NCBI GenBank assembly: GCA_012845835.1
Contig: JABAKD010000018.1
Coordinates: forward strand, 1,054,001 to 1,118,000
Reading direction: 5' to 3'
Origin: Undaria pinnatifida
Lineage: Eukaryota > Sar > Phaeophyceae > Laminariales > Alariaceae
Length of the DNA: 64,000 nt
Below, piece by piece: positions 21,993-33,385 of this stretch (within the stretch, counting starts at the first letter, position 1; the number at the start of each line of letters is the position of its first letter). The translations under genes were made by a program, and so were the position numbers. The notes below the pieces were generated by a model that saw only the letters and a program-made list of their open reading frames with translations, searched no databases and was not told the DNA's origin.

Positions 21993-22876
21993 ACTGTTTT
22001 GAAACTACGGAGCTTCCTAACTCATCTTAATCCACAACCGTCAGAATTTCGTTCATGTTTTGCGTAGTGTTGTTTGAGGTATATCTAGGCCATCAATTTG
22101 TCTATTGTGTGTTGTACCTTTAGTTTGCTTCAAACCCGAGTTTTGGTCAGTACATTGTATTTCGAAGTATAGAGTTCCTCAAGAAGTGAGGATCCCCAGG
22201 GAAAAAAATAATGAACCCCGACGTAGCATGGTTCTGGTACAAATTTCAGCGTTGTTTGTCCACATGTTCGACTTCGAACTTCACGCACGTCTGAAAACGG
22301 ATAAATGATCGAGTATTTAAATTGTTTTGGTGGTAAAATCTGAAAGTAACATGTGTAGTGTCATTTCGGTCAATTAGACAAATCGCGGACATCACGGTTG
22401 GTGTGACAACCTCATAAATGAAAGCCACGCGAGTTCTTCCGTCGTTGGCTTAATGACAATTGGGGGCCTTGTAAGCGAGTTTTTCATGTGTGTGGTGTCT
22501 TCACATATTAGTCTATATCGATAATCCTACACAACGACATTATCAGTACACCCAGATAGAGTCCGTGCTGATTCACCTTGCCTAGAATGTATGTAGAAGA
22601 AACATACAAATCATGTGGTCACGTGGTCACAGACTGTGAAACAGTGTAAAACCAACAGTCCACTGTCGCGATTTATTAAGGCAAAGAAAGTGAAGTGCTA
22701 GCGTAATGGAGACAAGAACACAACATAACAACCAGACCGAAAAAAAAAAAAAAACGAAGAGAAGAAACAAGGAAAGGAAAAATGAAAGAACAACAAAATA
22801 TACAAAGAAAAACCAAACGGCAGGTGCTTGTGATGACCTAAAAATACGCGTGTAACAAGCCCCCACATACACGACT
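21993..22876. other. No recognisable gene
   Basis: AT-rich sequence with a 14-base A-run near 22739. A GAGTTCCTCAAGAAGTGAGGA segment near 22172 may be a relic of an M2-type palindrome. Nothing else is recognisable. Confidence 0.4.
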
Positions 22877-25240
22877 AACACGCGCGATCAGAGTATCAAA
22901 CACAATCTTGAAAAGTTGAGTTTCGACCCATACTTTGAACTCACAGCTGGAGTGTATTCAAATGGTATATGTGACCTAAACCTATTAAAAACCGTTTCTC
23001 CCCCCCTTAGCCCACTTGTTTTTTTTTCAGCGCTTTCTCTCACCTAGTATCGAAATTCCCCAAAGAAATAAAAACACTCCCACGCACTTGACATCACCTC
23101 ATTATCTTCCTAGAGCCATTCATGCCGCTGCTGCGGTTCCCACTACCCCCGCCCATCTCTAACGCCCGCTCCTTCCCAACCACCCTCACCATCGCCTAGA
23201 GACCTAGCACCACGCGTATAGCAAACCCCTAGTGTATACTTATGTTACCTAAAGCCCTTTCGCCACCCCGTCCCCCTACCCCCCCACCCCTCCCCCACCC
23301 CCTATCTACCCACCCCCTCACCCCAAGCCGGCTCGCGCGAACACTCCGCCCTCTAGTCACTGGTTGTACGAGTTACAGCGTATACTCGACAAAATGGTGC
23401 ATTCTTGCAAAACCGAATCGTTCATTCCCTTAAAGGATGTATAGTTTCCACGCACAGATTGAGCTGCCCCACCCGCCCCGCCCCCAGCCCCCCCCCCATG
23501 ATAAACTTGTGCATTCTTTCTAAAACCGTCAGATCTATCGCCTTGAAGGAGTTATAGTTTCCACGCACAAGTAGTTGAGTTGCCCTATCCGCCCCCTCCA
23601 CTCTCGCTCCCTTTTGATCTAAACCAGCCCCCCACGTCCTAAATTTCTCCGCTCCCCCTCACCGGTTAGTCAACTTACAGGATTCACTTGATAAACTGAT
23701 GCATTTCCTTCCAGAGCTGCCAGATTTTGTCCCCCTCAGACACGGTTTATATAGCTTCCGCGCACAGACTAACTAAGATCACGCTGTTTACCCTGATAGC
23801 TACACTGTAGTTGCAACGGGGGTGCTGACCAATGTCTACAATGAGGACACACAGCTCATAATACGCGCGATCGGAGTATCACAAACAGCTCGCAAAGATG
23901 AGTCTCGACAAAATATTCGATCTCACTGCTCCAGTGATTTTTTTATTCAGAATGAAAATATGCTGAAGTCTATGCATACATCACCCTGTCACCGACTTGT
24001 ATTGCGGGCAGCAATATACTTGAAACAAGTATTTGTTATAATACCCCACAAGTATTTCAACATATAGTCTATAGCTACACTGTAGCTGCAAGGGGAGTCG
24101 CCGACCTATATCCTTAATGAGGACACACAACTCGTAATGCGCGCGATCGGAGTATCACACACAGCTTGCAAAGATGAGTTTCGACGAAATCTTCGATCTC
24201 ACAGCTGGAGTGTATTTTAATTTTTATAATATACTTATACTTCGCGGGCATATACTATGCACGTTACACGTAGAGAGAATCTTTTGCTAGCATCCACCTC
24301 CGTCCGCCGCCACCACCACCGCCATCACCATACACATAGCCCTTCCCGAACGAGCACAACAAACACCCCTGTCCCGCCCCTCTCCATCCCCGCACCCGCA
24401 TCATCGCCCTCACCATCGTCTCGACTTGGCGCTTATAGTAAGGTCTTACCGTGTATATATTTATGCGAAATCGAATTGGACCCCCTCCCCCCTGTGCCCC
24501 CCTGGTTTGCTTTCTACCGCCGCCCAACATCGAAACCTGCCACGTGCAGTAATACTACCAGACAGAAGGTGATATCAGATATCAACCCATTACCTTGAAG
24601 CCACCCATACCGTGGCTCTGAATAATTGTCACTTTCCCCCTCCTTCACCACCCCACTATCATCGCTTTGTTCTGGCACCACGCTTGTGTAGTAACTTCGT
24701 TCTAGGTATACATCTACGCCACCTCAAGCGGTCGGAACCCCCCCTTTCCAACATTCCGCTCTCTTCTCGGCGGTTGTACGACGTACAGGCCATGACAAAC
24801 AACCGCCTCATTTGTCCCCGTTAAAAGGTTCATAGTATCCGCGCACAGAGTCCCCCACTGCCCCCGCCCTGCTCTCTGTTCTTGTTCGCGCCCGGCTCTC
24901 AGCTGTTTTACCCTTCACTCGCCAGTTATTTTATGGCTTTCATACAGGATATAGACTACTTGATAAACTGATGCATTTCCCGCCAAACACAGCTGTCAGA
25001 TTTTGTTCCCCTCAAATGTATTATCACAGTTACCACGCACAGATTGATTGGCATCACCCTGTTGACCCTGGTGAAAGCTACTACACTCTTGTATTTTCCA
25101 AGGGGATATATCCTTACGTAGGACACCCACGTACCCCGTACAGCGCCCTATCAGGGTATCACACAAAGCTTGCAAATAAATATAACTTCCTCTAAATGTT
25201 CGATCTCACAGCTGAAGTGCATTCATATTTCAAAAACATC
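22877..25240 (+). repeat. Family R mosaic, diverged copies
   Basis: Several partial family R units in + orientation. Core copies lie at about 23698-23944 (diverged), 24068-24235 (close to consensus, ending GCTGGAGTGTATTTTAATTT) and 24960-25235 (diverged). Between them are C-rich blocks and the TATAGTTTCC(G/A)CGCACAG module. An initial fragment at about 22877-22960 carries the GAACTCACAGCTGGAGTG end. Frames across C-rich parts are Pro-rich artefacts. Confidence 0.8.
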
Positions 25241-25739
25241 GTCGGTATTATTACAGATCTCGGGTGTGACTGCCTGTCTCATCACTTTATCTACACCAGC
25301 ACTGCTGTATGTAGCCGGTCTATGGTGATTTTCCGCAGCAGTGCTCTCGAGTGTGGTGCCGGACATACTTTAGTTACTGAGATGGTAAAAAATATCGCAT
25401 TACAAGATAAGAATGAAGGAACGAATCTCTAATATGTGTATAGTCTAGTCTATACCAGCATCTTGTTTTGGTTGCATTGGCTGTACCGACTCGCGCGACC
25501 CCCGGCCCGACGGTACCATCTCCGGGAACTTCCCCTGGTAGGCTCGGAGTTCGTTTGTCCACAATGCAATAGTTCATTTGTGATCACACGCGCAAGTGCC
25601 ACGCCATCGCGTTAGTAATATCAATTTCTCATGTCCGGACGAAGAAACGCCAATATTGACATCTGAACTCTCTGACAAACTGTATTTGAACATTTTATGC
25701 ACGGTGAAATGCCCAATGATTGGAAAACGGCAACACAAC

Positions 25740-26336
25740 AGTAGTACGCGAACGAAAATACGTGGAAGTGTGGTGACTTTATTGTTCCCCCATCCGCCGG
25801 AGGATGCAAAAAAAGACAGGGCCTGGTATATATCGAGCTGCCCCCCCCCCGCCCCCCCCCGCCCCTCCCCCCCCCGCCCCCCCCCCCCCCCCCGCCCCCC
25901 GCCCCAACCCCCCTCCCCCCCCCCCCCCGCCCCCAATAATCTAATGGTGCCAAAACCGTCAGATTTATCCCCTCGAAAGGATTTATAGCTTACATACACA
26001 TTTTGCCCGTCCCCCCCCCCCCCCCCACCCCCCCCCACGCCCCCTTCCAAACCCGCTCGCTTTTGATTACAACCAGGCCCCCCCTTTCCCTTCACAGCTG
26101 TCAGATTTTGTCCCCCTCAGAAACGGGTTTTATAGTTTCCGCGCACAGACTGACTAAAATCATCCTGTTGACCCTGATAGCTACACTGTAGCTGTAAGGG
26201 GAGTCGCCGACCTATATCCTTAATGAGGACACACAACTCGTAATGCGCGCGATCGGAGTATCACACACGGCTTGCAAAGATGAGTTTCGACGAAATCTTC
26301 GATCTCACAGCTGGAGTGTATTTTAATTTTTATAAT
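25740..26336 (+). repeat. Family R unit, left arm of an inverted pair
   Basis: A near-complete R unit: the GAAAATACGTGGAAGTGTGG segment, two long C-run blocks (about 25840-25935 and 26013-26035), the TATAGCTTACATACACA module and the core (about 26093-26336) ending in TTTTAATTTTTATAATAT. It faces the right arm across an 87-bp spacer (26337-26423). Confidence 0.9.
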
Positions 26337-26423
26337 ATCACGAACAGATTGATGCGAATAGCGAATTATATCATTCATTTTCGTAGCGTTAATCGTGATG
26401 TTATTACGTAGTAAGCTCCCTTA

Positions 26424-26674
26424 TATTATAAAAATTAAAATACACTCCAGCTGTGAGATCGAAGATTTCGTCGAAACTCATCTTTGCAAGCTGTGTGTGA
26501 TACTCCGATCGCGCGCATTACGAGTTGTGTGTCCTCATTAAGGATATAGGTCGGCGACTCCCCTTACAGCTACAGTGTAGCTATCAGGGTCAACAGGATG
26601 ATTTTAGTCAGTCTGTGCGCGGAAACTATAAAACCCGTTTCTGAGGGGGACAAAATCTGACAGCTGTGTAAGAG

Positions 26675-26713
<39 letters not shown>

Positions 26714-28015
26714 AGGGGGGGGGCCCGGTTTTGATCAAAAGCGAGCGGGTTTGGAGGGGGGCGGGAGGGGGGGGGGGGGGGGGGGGAAGGGGCAATTTGT
26801 GCATGTAAGCTATAAATCCTTTCGAGGGGATAAATCTGACGGTTTTGGCACCAGTATATTATTGGGGGCGGGGGGGGGGGGAGGGGGGTTGGGGCGGGGG
26901 GGGGGGGGGGAGGTCGATATGTGTCTGGAAACTATACATTATTTTGAGGGGATAAATGTGACATGTCCTGGGGTAAGTCGTACAATCAGTGAGTAAAGAG
27001 AGGGTGGAGTGTTCGAGGGGGTGGGGTTGGGATGGGTTGGGGGGGGGAGAAGGGGGCGTTCGAGGTGTGGGGGGGGGGGGGGGGGGGGGGGACACAGCGG
27101 CATGGATGGCTCTCGAAAGATATCCTGTGCGTGAAGTGTTTATTTATGTGGCGGATTTCGATATTTGGTGGGGCGTTTGAGTAAGGGAGAGCAAGAGGGG
27201 GGGGGAGGGGGGGGGGGGGAAGATTATTTAAGGGGTTTAGGTGACAAATAATATTCAAATACACTTCGGCTGTGAGATCAAAGATATGTATCAGCTTGTT
27301 ATACGCGTGGTGCTAGGTCCAGGCGATCGTGCAGGTGGTCGGGAAAGAGGGGGCGTTGGAGGGGGGGGGGGGGGGGCGGGGGGGGGGGGGGGAACACAGC
27401 GGCATGGATGGCTCTCGAAAGATAATGAGGTGATATCCTGTACGTGAAGTGTTTTTTAATGTGGCGGATTTTGATATTTGGTGGGGCGTTTGAGCAAGGG
27501 AGAGCAAGAGGGGGGGGGGGGAAATTTTAGGAGGTTTAGGTCACAAATAATATTCAATTACACTTCGGCTGTGAGATCAAAGATATGTAGCAGCTTGTTA
27601 TACGCGTGGTGCTAGGTCTAGGCGATCGTGTAGGTGGTCGGAAAAGAGGGGGCGTTGGAGGGGGGGGGGGGGGGGGGGGGGGTGGGGGGGGGAAATATAA
27701 TTGAAAACTACGTCATGGATGGTCAGAAAGATAATGACGTGATATCAACTGCGTATAGGTGTTTATTACTCAGGCCGATTTTGATTGTGAGTGGGGCGTT
27801 TGGACAGACTAGGCGGAAGGGGGGGGGGGGGGGGGGGGAATCGGGGACGGAGGGGCGGGGGGGGGGGGAGGGGGTTGGGGTTTGTTGTGAAAAAGAGGTC
27901 AGTAAAGGGGGAGGGGAGGGGGGGGGGGGGGGGGGGGGGGCGGCGGCGGGCGGGACATTTCAATATGTGCGCGGAAACTATAAATTCTCAAAGGGGACAA
28001 ACCTGACGATTTAAG
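26424..28015 (-). repeat. Family R unit, right arm, with tandem 300-bp cassettes
   Basis: The core (26424-26668, starting ATAAAAATTAAAATACACTC) is followed by an A-run of about 38 bases, G-run blocks and the GGAAACTATACATTATTTTG module. From about 27000 there are about three tandem cassettes of roughly 300 bp, each with GGTCTAGGCGATCGTG-like, CATGGATGGCTCTCGAAAGA and TTCGGCTGTGAGATCAAAG segments separated by runs of 15-30 G. A GCGCGGAAACTATAAATTCTC module closes the unit near 28000. Open frames here are Gly- or Pro-rich products of the homopolymers. Confidence 0.9.
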
Positions 28016-28189
28016 CAATAAGACATCCCTTTATATCATCTGGTTTGTAATGTTTACTATTCTAGAAGGTTTGATGTTAGATGCAGCATGCAACCCAGTG
28101 TTTACGTGTAGTAAATAACGTGTTAAATCTTCATAATTTGTTGTTGTATGATACATCGATCGAAAGCTAGAATATTTTATAGAATATTT

Positions 28190-29030
28190 GTAGGTACCAT
28201 TATTTTCTGATATCGCTAATTATAAGAAAGAGATACGTATTGTCAGATGCAACAGGCGAGGTGATGTGGTCATGTACTGTTTGTCACCATCATCATACAG
28301 TCACCATTTTTATCGACTTCGCTAGTTATGCGCAAGAGATACGTATTGCCAAATACAGTATGCGAGGAGATGTATGTGACCATGTGCTGTCTCCGTCATT
28401 GAGCACTAGAGGGAGGGATGCGAATCGTCAGTTTTAAAGGAACGCTTGGTATACATGTGTTCAATTACGTTACCTCATTAGTCATACTTGGTATACACGC
28501 GCTCAATCACGTTACCTCGTTAGTAATACTTCGCTTGGCATAGGTGGGGAGGCGATCATGCAGACGGTATGTACGAAATACCCTATGTAATGGGTTGGTA
28601 AGGTTGTTTACCGCAATTTTAACACATCTGCCTGTGCTTCCTTTTCCAAATTATTTTTGTCTCAAATAAATGTACGATTTCACGCCTATGATTTTTGTCG
28701 ACGTGGGGCTCTGCGGTCGTCAATTTTAAGTCAGAGATACGTCCTACAAATACATCAGGCGAGGTGGGTATGTGATGTCATGCGATGTCATCACTATTGA
28801 TCGCGAGGGTGATTCTACTTCGTGAGGTAAATGGTACTGTGTTTCGTAGAGGTCGTCTCAGGAGGGTATGCGATGGGTCGGCAGTGTACCACGTCTGCTT
28901 GTGCTTCCTTTTCAACTTATTATTGTCTCAAATGTGCGATTTCACGTCCATGATTTTTACCGTGCCGCTGTAGGGCTCTGAGGTCGCCAATTCTAAGACA
29001 GAGATACATCTTACAAATACAGCATATGTG
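28190..29030. repeat. Diverged tandem repeats (about 43, 110 and 260 bp periods)
   Basis: A segment with AAGAGATACGTATTG occurs near 28225 and 28335. A 43-bp unit (CTTGGTATACA...CAAT(T/C)ACGTTACCTC) occurs twice from about 28444. A larger unit containing GTGCTTCCTTTTC, TGTCTCAAAT and CAGAGATAC occurs at about 28630-28770 and 28890-29020, a period near 260 bp. No coding signal. Confidence 0.7.
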
Positions 29031-31260
29031 TCAAAAATTGCAATCTCAGGCTAGACAACACAAATAAAAGCTGATCAAGGCAAGAAATGTTCAGCGACAC
29101 CGACCAGATATTTCTCTAGTCTAAATATAAATTATTGATTAATTTACTGCTAATCGAGTACGCGAGCAAACAATCCTATTTTTATAATAATAGCTATTTT
29201 CTTTGTTGGTTACATCACTTTCCCCACCGAGCTCCACTAGCAGGAGGCTTACCCTAAGTGACCTTATAGGCAAGCCGTGGTCACACCGTCTAAGACCTAC
29301 CTATGATCCGTCCGGGACTTGACGTGATTATGTCGCTAATAAATGTCACGGTGTTCAGCGTCCCTATTTTTTCAGCGATTCTTCGTATTAGTATGCTGCT
29401 CGTCGGTTTTATTCAAAAATCTTCTACTCAATTTCTCGCGATATCCGCTCTAAATGCTCGGGCGAAAACAAAGCCTATGCTACATACGAGCACGAATATG
29501 CACGCCCGGTGGAATTTAATTGAGCCCACGGCTTTGCCGTTAGAAGTAGGGACGAGATCCACCTACTGCCTATACACTACCCCATTAGGCCTGAGGGACA
29601 TTGACTTGCACCAGTCGATATTTCTCGTTTTGTCAAGTTTTTACGCAGAGTAATAGGACCAGTGCTAGGTCGTGCCGCGTATGGGAAATTTGATAGGTAT
29701 CGACTCTAAGAAATTCGATGTCACAGCTGGAGAAAAACTTATCGATTAAAATTTCAATTCACAGATTAACCAACCAATTAATATCTCGGCAATACTCTGG
29801 GTATGTGCGCAAGGCAATGTCGTGAGAAAATACGTCAGAAAGCCGTCAGTCAAATAAAAAAGTTCAGCGGTAGACGATCTCAAGTTTTTTTTTATACCGA
29901 AATCAAGTAGTTTGGCGTCAGTCAGGGAGGATTTTTGGACATTGACGTCCGTCAACGGCGCAAAGAGCGGGCTTCCTGATGTCTTTGGCCGTCCTTAGTG
30001 ACGTCATCACTACAAATTGGGTGTGACACCTGTTCTGCCTCGCTCAACTGACTATGCGTGCTGACGGGTATAGTGGGCGGCTACCAATATTAGTGCCGGC
30101 ACGTGCCAACCAAATTGCCAGCACTGATGAGAGCACGGGCACTAATTGTTGTAGAACAAGGTTTGTGTTTCAGAGAGACATCGTTTGCAGGCGTGTGCGT
30201 ACAAAGAGCTCCAGGATCGTGCAAATTAATTTAACCGACACTAAAAAAAACAGCGGCACTGATGAGCCGGCAAGTTTAGAAGGGCCGCCACAATGCACTG
30301 ACGCGGTAACGATTATATCCTCGCCCGCGACGCGAAAAAATCGGATAGAACACAGCACAACCAAGAACACGATGAGGGCAGCCGTCCGTGGGCTGTCCAT
30401 GCTTGCGTTGCCATGGAGGACAGGTGCCGAACCCGAGGGATCGACTGCCGCTTTGCCTTGGACTAACCCAACGACGAGGGGAGAGAGTAAGGCTCCAGCG
30501 CTGCATACAACACCAGCGGTGGATGTAGCTTCTCAAGGCAGGTTTCTTTTGCACGATATCCGTGTTTGTCCCCATTTTGGGGGAGATTCGATTTAAGAGA
30601 TTTCTGGAGAGGCCAACAGCAGTAAAAGTATACTCGTAAATAGTACGTTCTTTTGCCCTAGGGATGCAGTATTTTCTCCCAAGATTTTTTTTTTTGTATT
30701 GGTCTCAGTAAAGGAGTCACGGGCACCGGCATGAGTTACGACTACACGACTGCCTCAGACAGAATAACACACGACGCGACCAGAACAAATCAGCGCCGTT
30801 TTCTCCTGTACTGCATTTGTCGCAAAAAAACAGAAACTATATCCGTAGTGCTGAGTAGAAAAACACGATTATAAACAATTCATCCACAAAGATGGTTTGC
30901 CAGCTGCACATATACGCGCTAAGCAACATATTGTGGATTATCTCAAATCGAGTGCCGTATTGTTACGGGATATTTTCTTGTGAGGTGTTTTCTGGACGAG
31001 ACAACATTCTCGGGTTATGTATCGAGTTATATGTACGAGCGGGAGTGTGTACATGATGCACAGCAGCTTACCACCGGCGTGGTAGAAACATGCCTAGCAC
31101 TCGTGGCGTATTGGTTTCAAAAGCAATGCATTGCCTGGCATGGTGTGCAGTCGCATGGGCCTAGTCCGCAAGAAAAAATACTACGCAAAAAAGGTTTTTG
31201 CCTGACAATTGAAACCTCACAAGTGAAAAATGTCCAATGCAGTGACTCCAATGTGACCTT
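29031..31260. other. Gene-poor stretch with one possible minus-strand signal-peptide ORF
   Basis: No family could be recognised. On the minus strand an ORF starting at 30400 begins MDSPRTAALIVFLVVLCSIR, which resembles a signal peptide, but there is no downstream domain or convincing splice donor. A 180-codon frame overlaps it on the + strand (30054-30596). A frame that long is expected about once by chance in 64 kb, so neither is called as a gene. Confidence 0.35.
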
Positions 31261-31261
31261 C

Positions 31262-31580
31262 ACCATAACCCCCCCCCCCCCCCAGCCCCCCTCCAAACCC
31301 GCTCGCTTTTGATCAAAACCAGGCCCCCCTTTCCCTTCACAGCTGTCAGATTTTGTCCCCCTCAGAAACGGGTTTTATAGTTTCCGCGCACAGACTGACT
31401 AAAATCATCCTGTTGACCCTGATAGCTACACTGTAGTTGTAAGGGGAGTCGCCGACCTATATCCTTAATGAGGACACACAACTCGTAATGCGCGCGATCG
31501 GAGTATTACACACAGCCTGCAAAGATGAGTTTCGACGAAATCTTCGATCTCACAGCTGGAGTGTATTTTAATTTTTTTAA
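31262..31580 (+). repeat. Family R core with C-run
   Basis: A C-run at about 31270, then CCAAACCCGCTCGCTTTTGA and a full core ending CTGGAGTGTATTTTAATTTT. A partner in opposite orientation lies at about 31936-32115, so this is a second inverted pair, with a spacer of about 355 bp. Confidence 0.9.
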
Positions 31581-31935
31581 TAGTCTACTTAGTCTACATG
31601 CAACATATTCTGTTTTACCAGGTGTTGTATTGTGTTTCGGCGGGAACCACTCGTTACTAGCGGTCGACCGACAAAAGAGCATTCGTGACAAAAATTGCAT
31701 CTACCGCAACTTCGTAGGGCTGTTTATTCCCCACCGCAGGCAAAAGCACACTGTGTGCCAAGCCTTGTGTCTTTTGTGTGTGTGTTCTTGTGTCCGGTAG
31801 ATACGTGTGAAGAGTTCTTGTGTCGTCTTGTCGCGAGGTAGTGGTACTCCACATTGTTTTCACGTCCTCGACGGAATTGAAAAGTACGAGGTATATATAT
31901 ATATGTATATATTTTCCATGTACCGCAAAGGTTCT

Positions 31936-32115
31936 AATATAATAAAAATTATAATACACATCAGCTGTGAGATCGAATATTCCGTCAAAACTCATTTTTG
32001 CAAGCTGTGTGTGATACTCCGATCGCGCGTATTACGGGTTGTGTGTCCGCATTAAGGACATAGGTCGGCCACTCCCGTTGCAACTACAGTGTAGCTGTCA
32101 GGGTCAACAGGGTGA
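31936..32115 (-). repeat. Family R core, partial
   Basis: Starts ATAATAAAAATTATAATACA and follows the core through GATACTCCGATCGCGCG and the ACTACAGTGTAGCTGTCAGG palindromic segment before diverging after GTCAACAGGGTGAT. More diverged than most copies. Confidence 0.85.
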
Positions 32116-32579
32116 TGTAATATATACGACCACCGTGATGCACGGTGCGGCACCCGATTTAGGAGCTCTTGGAACGTACCAGAGTGTCACCCATCTTACG
32201 CGCTCGCAAAAAAACTTGGTATCACGTTGTCTTGGTTTTGGTACCACAGCTAGTAGGGTGACTATCTCATAGACCCTAGCATAGGCGACGAAAGGGATTA
32301 AACGCCAACTTGTCTGGTAGTAGTTTCTTGTTGTGGAAGCTCGGCTAGTGGGCACCTTACAGCACATGATGTAAGGATGGCGCTCCCCGTACTTCCTAGA
32401 AAAAGAGCCTTGCGATTTTCTGGGGACCGTGTTTGTTGCTATACGCTCGTGCCCCCCGAACAGAGCGTGGTAAGGTACGATCGGAGGGTGTTCGTCGATT
32501 ACGGGGTGTTAGAGGTTGTTTTAGTATTATTGCGGTTGCTGTTTGTTGTTTACTGGAAACCGATATTTCTACCCATTTA

Positions 32580-33385
32580 GGCCATTTCTTATGCAGTCAA
32601 ATCCCGCCAGTCGAAAACGGCCCTTTTCGACTGGTCGTTTTTTCGACGGGATTCTTGGGGTCCTTTTTCTTATCGTAAATCGAGAGTCAATTATTGTATA
32701 TTTTCTGCGCTCCTCCGGGAGGCGGTTATGGTGAAGGAGTACTGCTGTATGTCACTAGAAAATCGATTGGCAGCTCTGTGCTTAGCGCGTTCTTGGGGAG
32801 CAACACGTGCTTCACGCGCGACGAACCTTCGTCCAAGCGCGTTGGAAGTGTTCGACTTGGCCGAAAGCCGCCAACGCTACATTTGTGGCGTTGCACTCAG
32901 CCAATAGCCGCCAAAGCTACAGCAGGCGTGGCCGTTGTTAGCGAAATTGCATCGGTAACGCGCGCTACTGCTGTCGTGTGATACACGCTGCTGGCGAGGG
33001 GATCTAAGAGTGCACCACGCTGACGTTCGACGAGGAAAAACTGTAGTGGTAGCCAAGCCAGCGTCGGCGCTGTTGTATGATACTGGTTTGTGGTCCCTGG
33101 TATGGGTTTGTGGGCGTGTGGGTGTGTGTTTTGTGGGATGAGCGATGGGACGGGTAAAAAAAACAGGTGAACAACTTTTTCGACTAGTTTTTCGACTGAC
33201 AGATCCAGTCGAAAAACTCGAGTTTTTCGACTAATTTTTTTGACTGGAACCCCCAGTCGGAAAACTCATTCGAAAGCAATTGAGTCGGAAAAGACCTTTT
33301 CCGACTGTGTTAGAAAGCTCGATTTGGCTTCAGTCGACACCGGCCGTTTTCGACTGACAAATCCGACTGCGTATAAGAAATGGCC
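32580..33385. mobile_element. 806-bp TIR element, family M3, rich in CAGTCGAAAA hairpins
   Basis: The ends are GGCCATTTCTTATGCAGTC and its complement (GACTGCGTATAAGAAATGGCC). Subterminal DNA is packed with CAGTCGAAAA and TTTTCGACTG, often as immediate hairpins such as CAGTCGAAAACGGCCCTTTT followed by CGACTG. The centre includes GGAGTACTGCTGTA, TTGGCAGCTCTGTGCTT and the GATACACGCTGCTGGCGAG segment shared with the second copy at 40116-40909. Flanks are TTA and GTA, possibly an eroded 3-bp duplication. No protein is encoded. Confidence 0.85.

Noticed and set aside
25574-28014. Gly-rich and Pro-rich frames of up to 173 codons
   Set aside because: They translate the G or C homopolymers of family R; their length depends on run length and the frames are not conserved between copies.
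30054-30596. 180-codon open frame on the + strand
   Set aside because: It overlaps a minus-strand ORF with a signal-like start and has no motif. At this base composition about one such frame is expected by chance in 64 kb over six frames.
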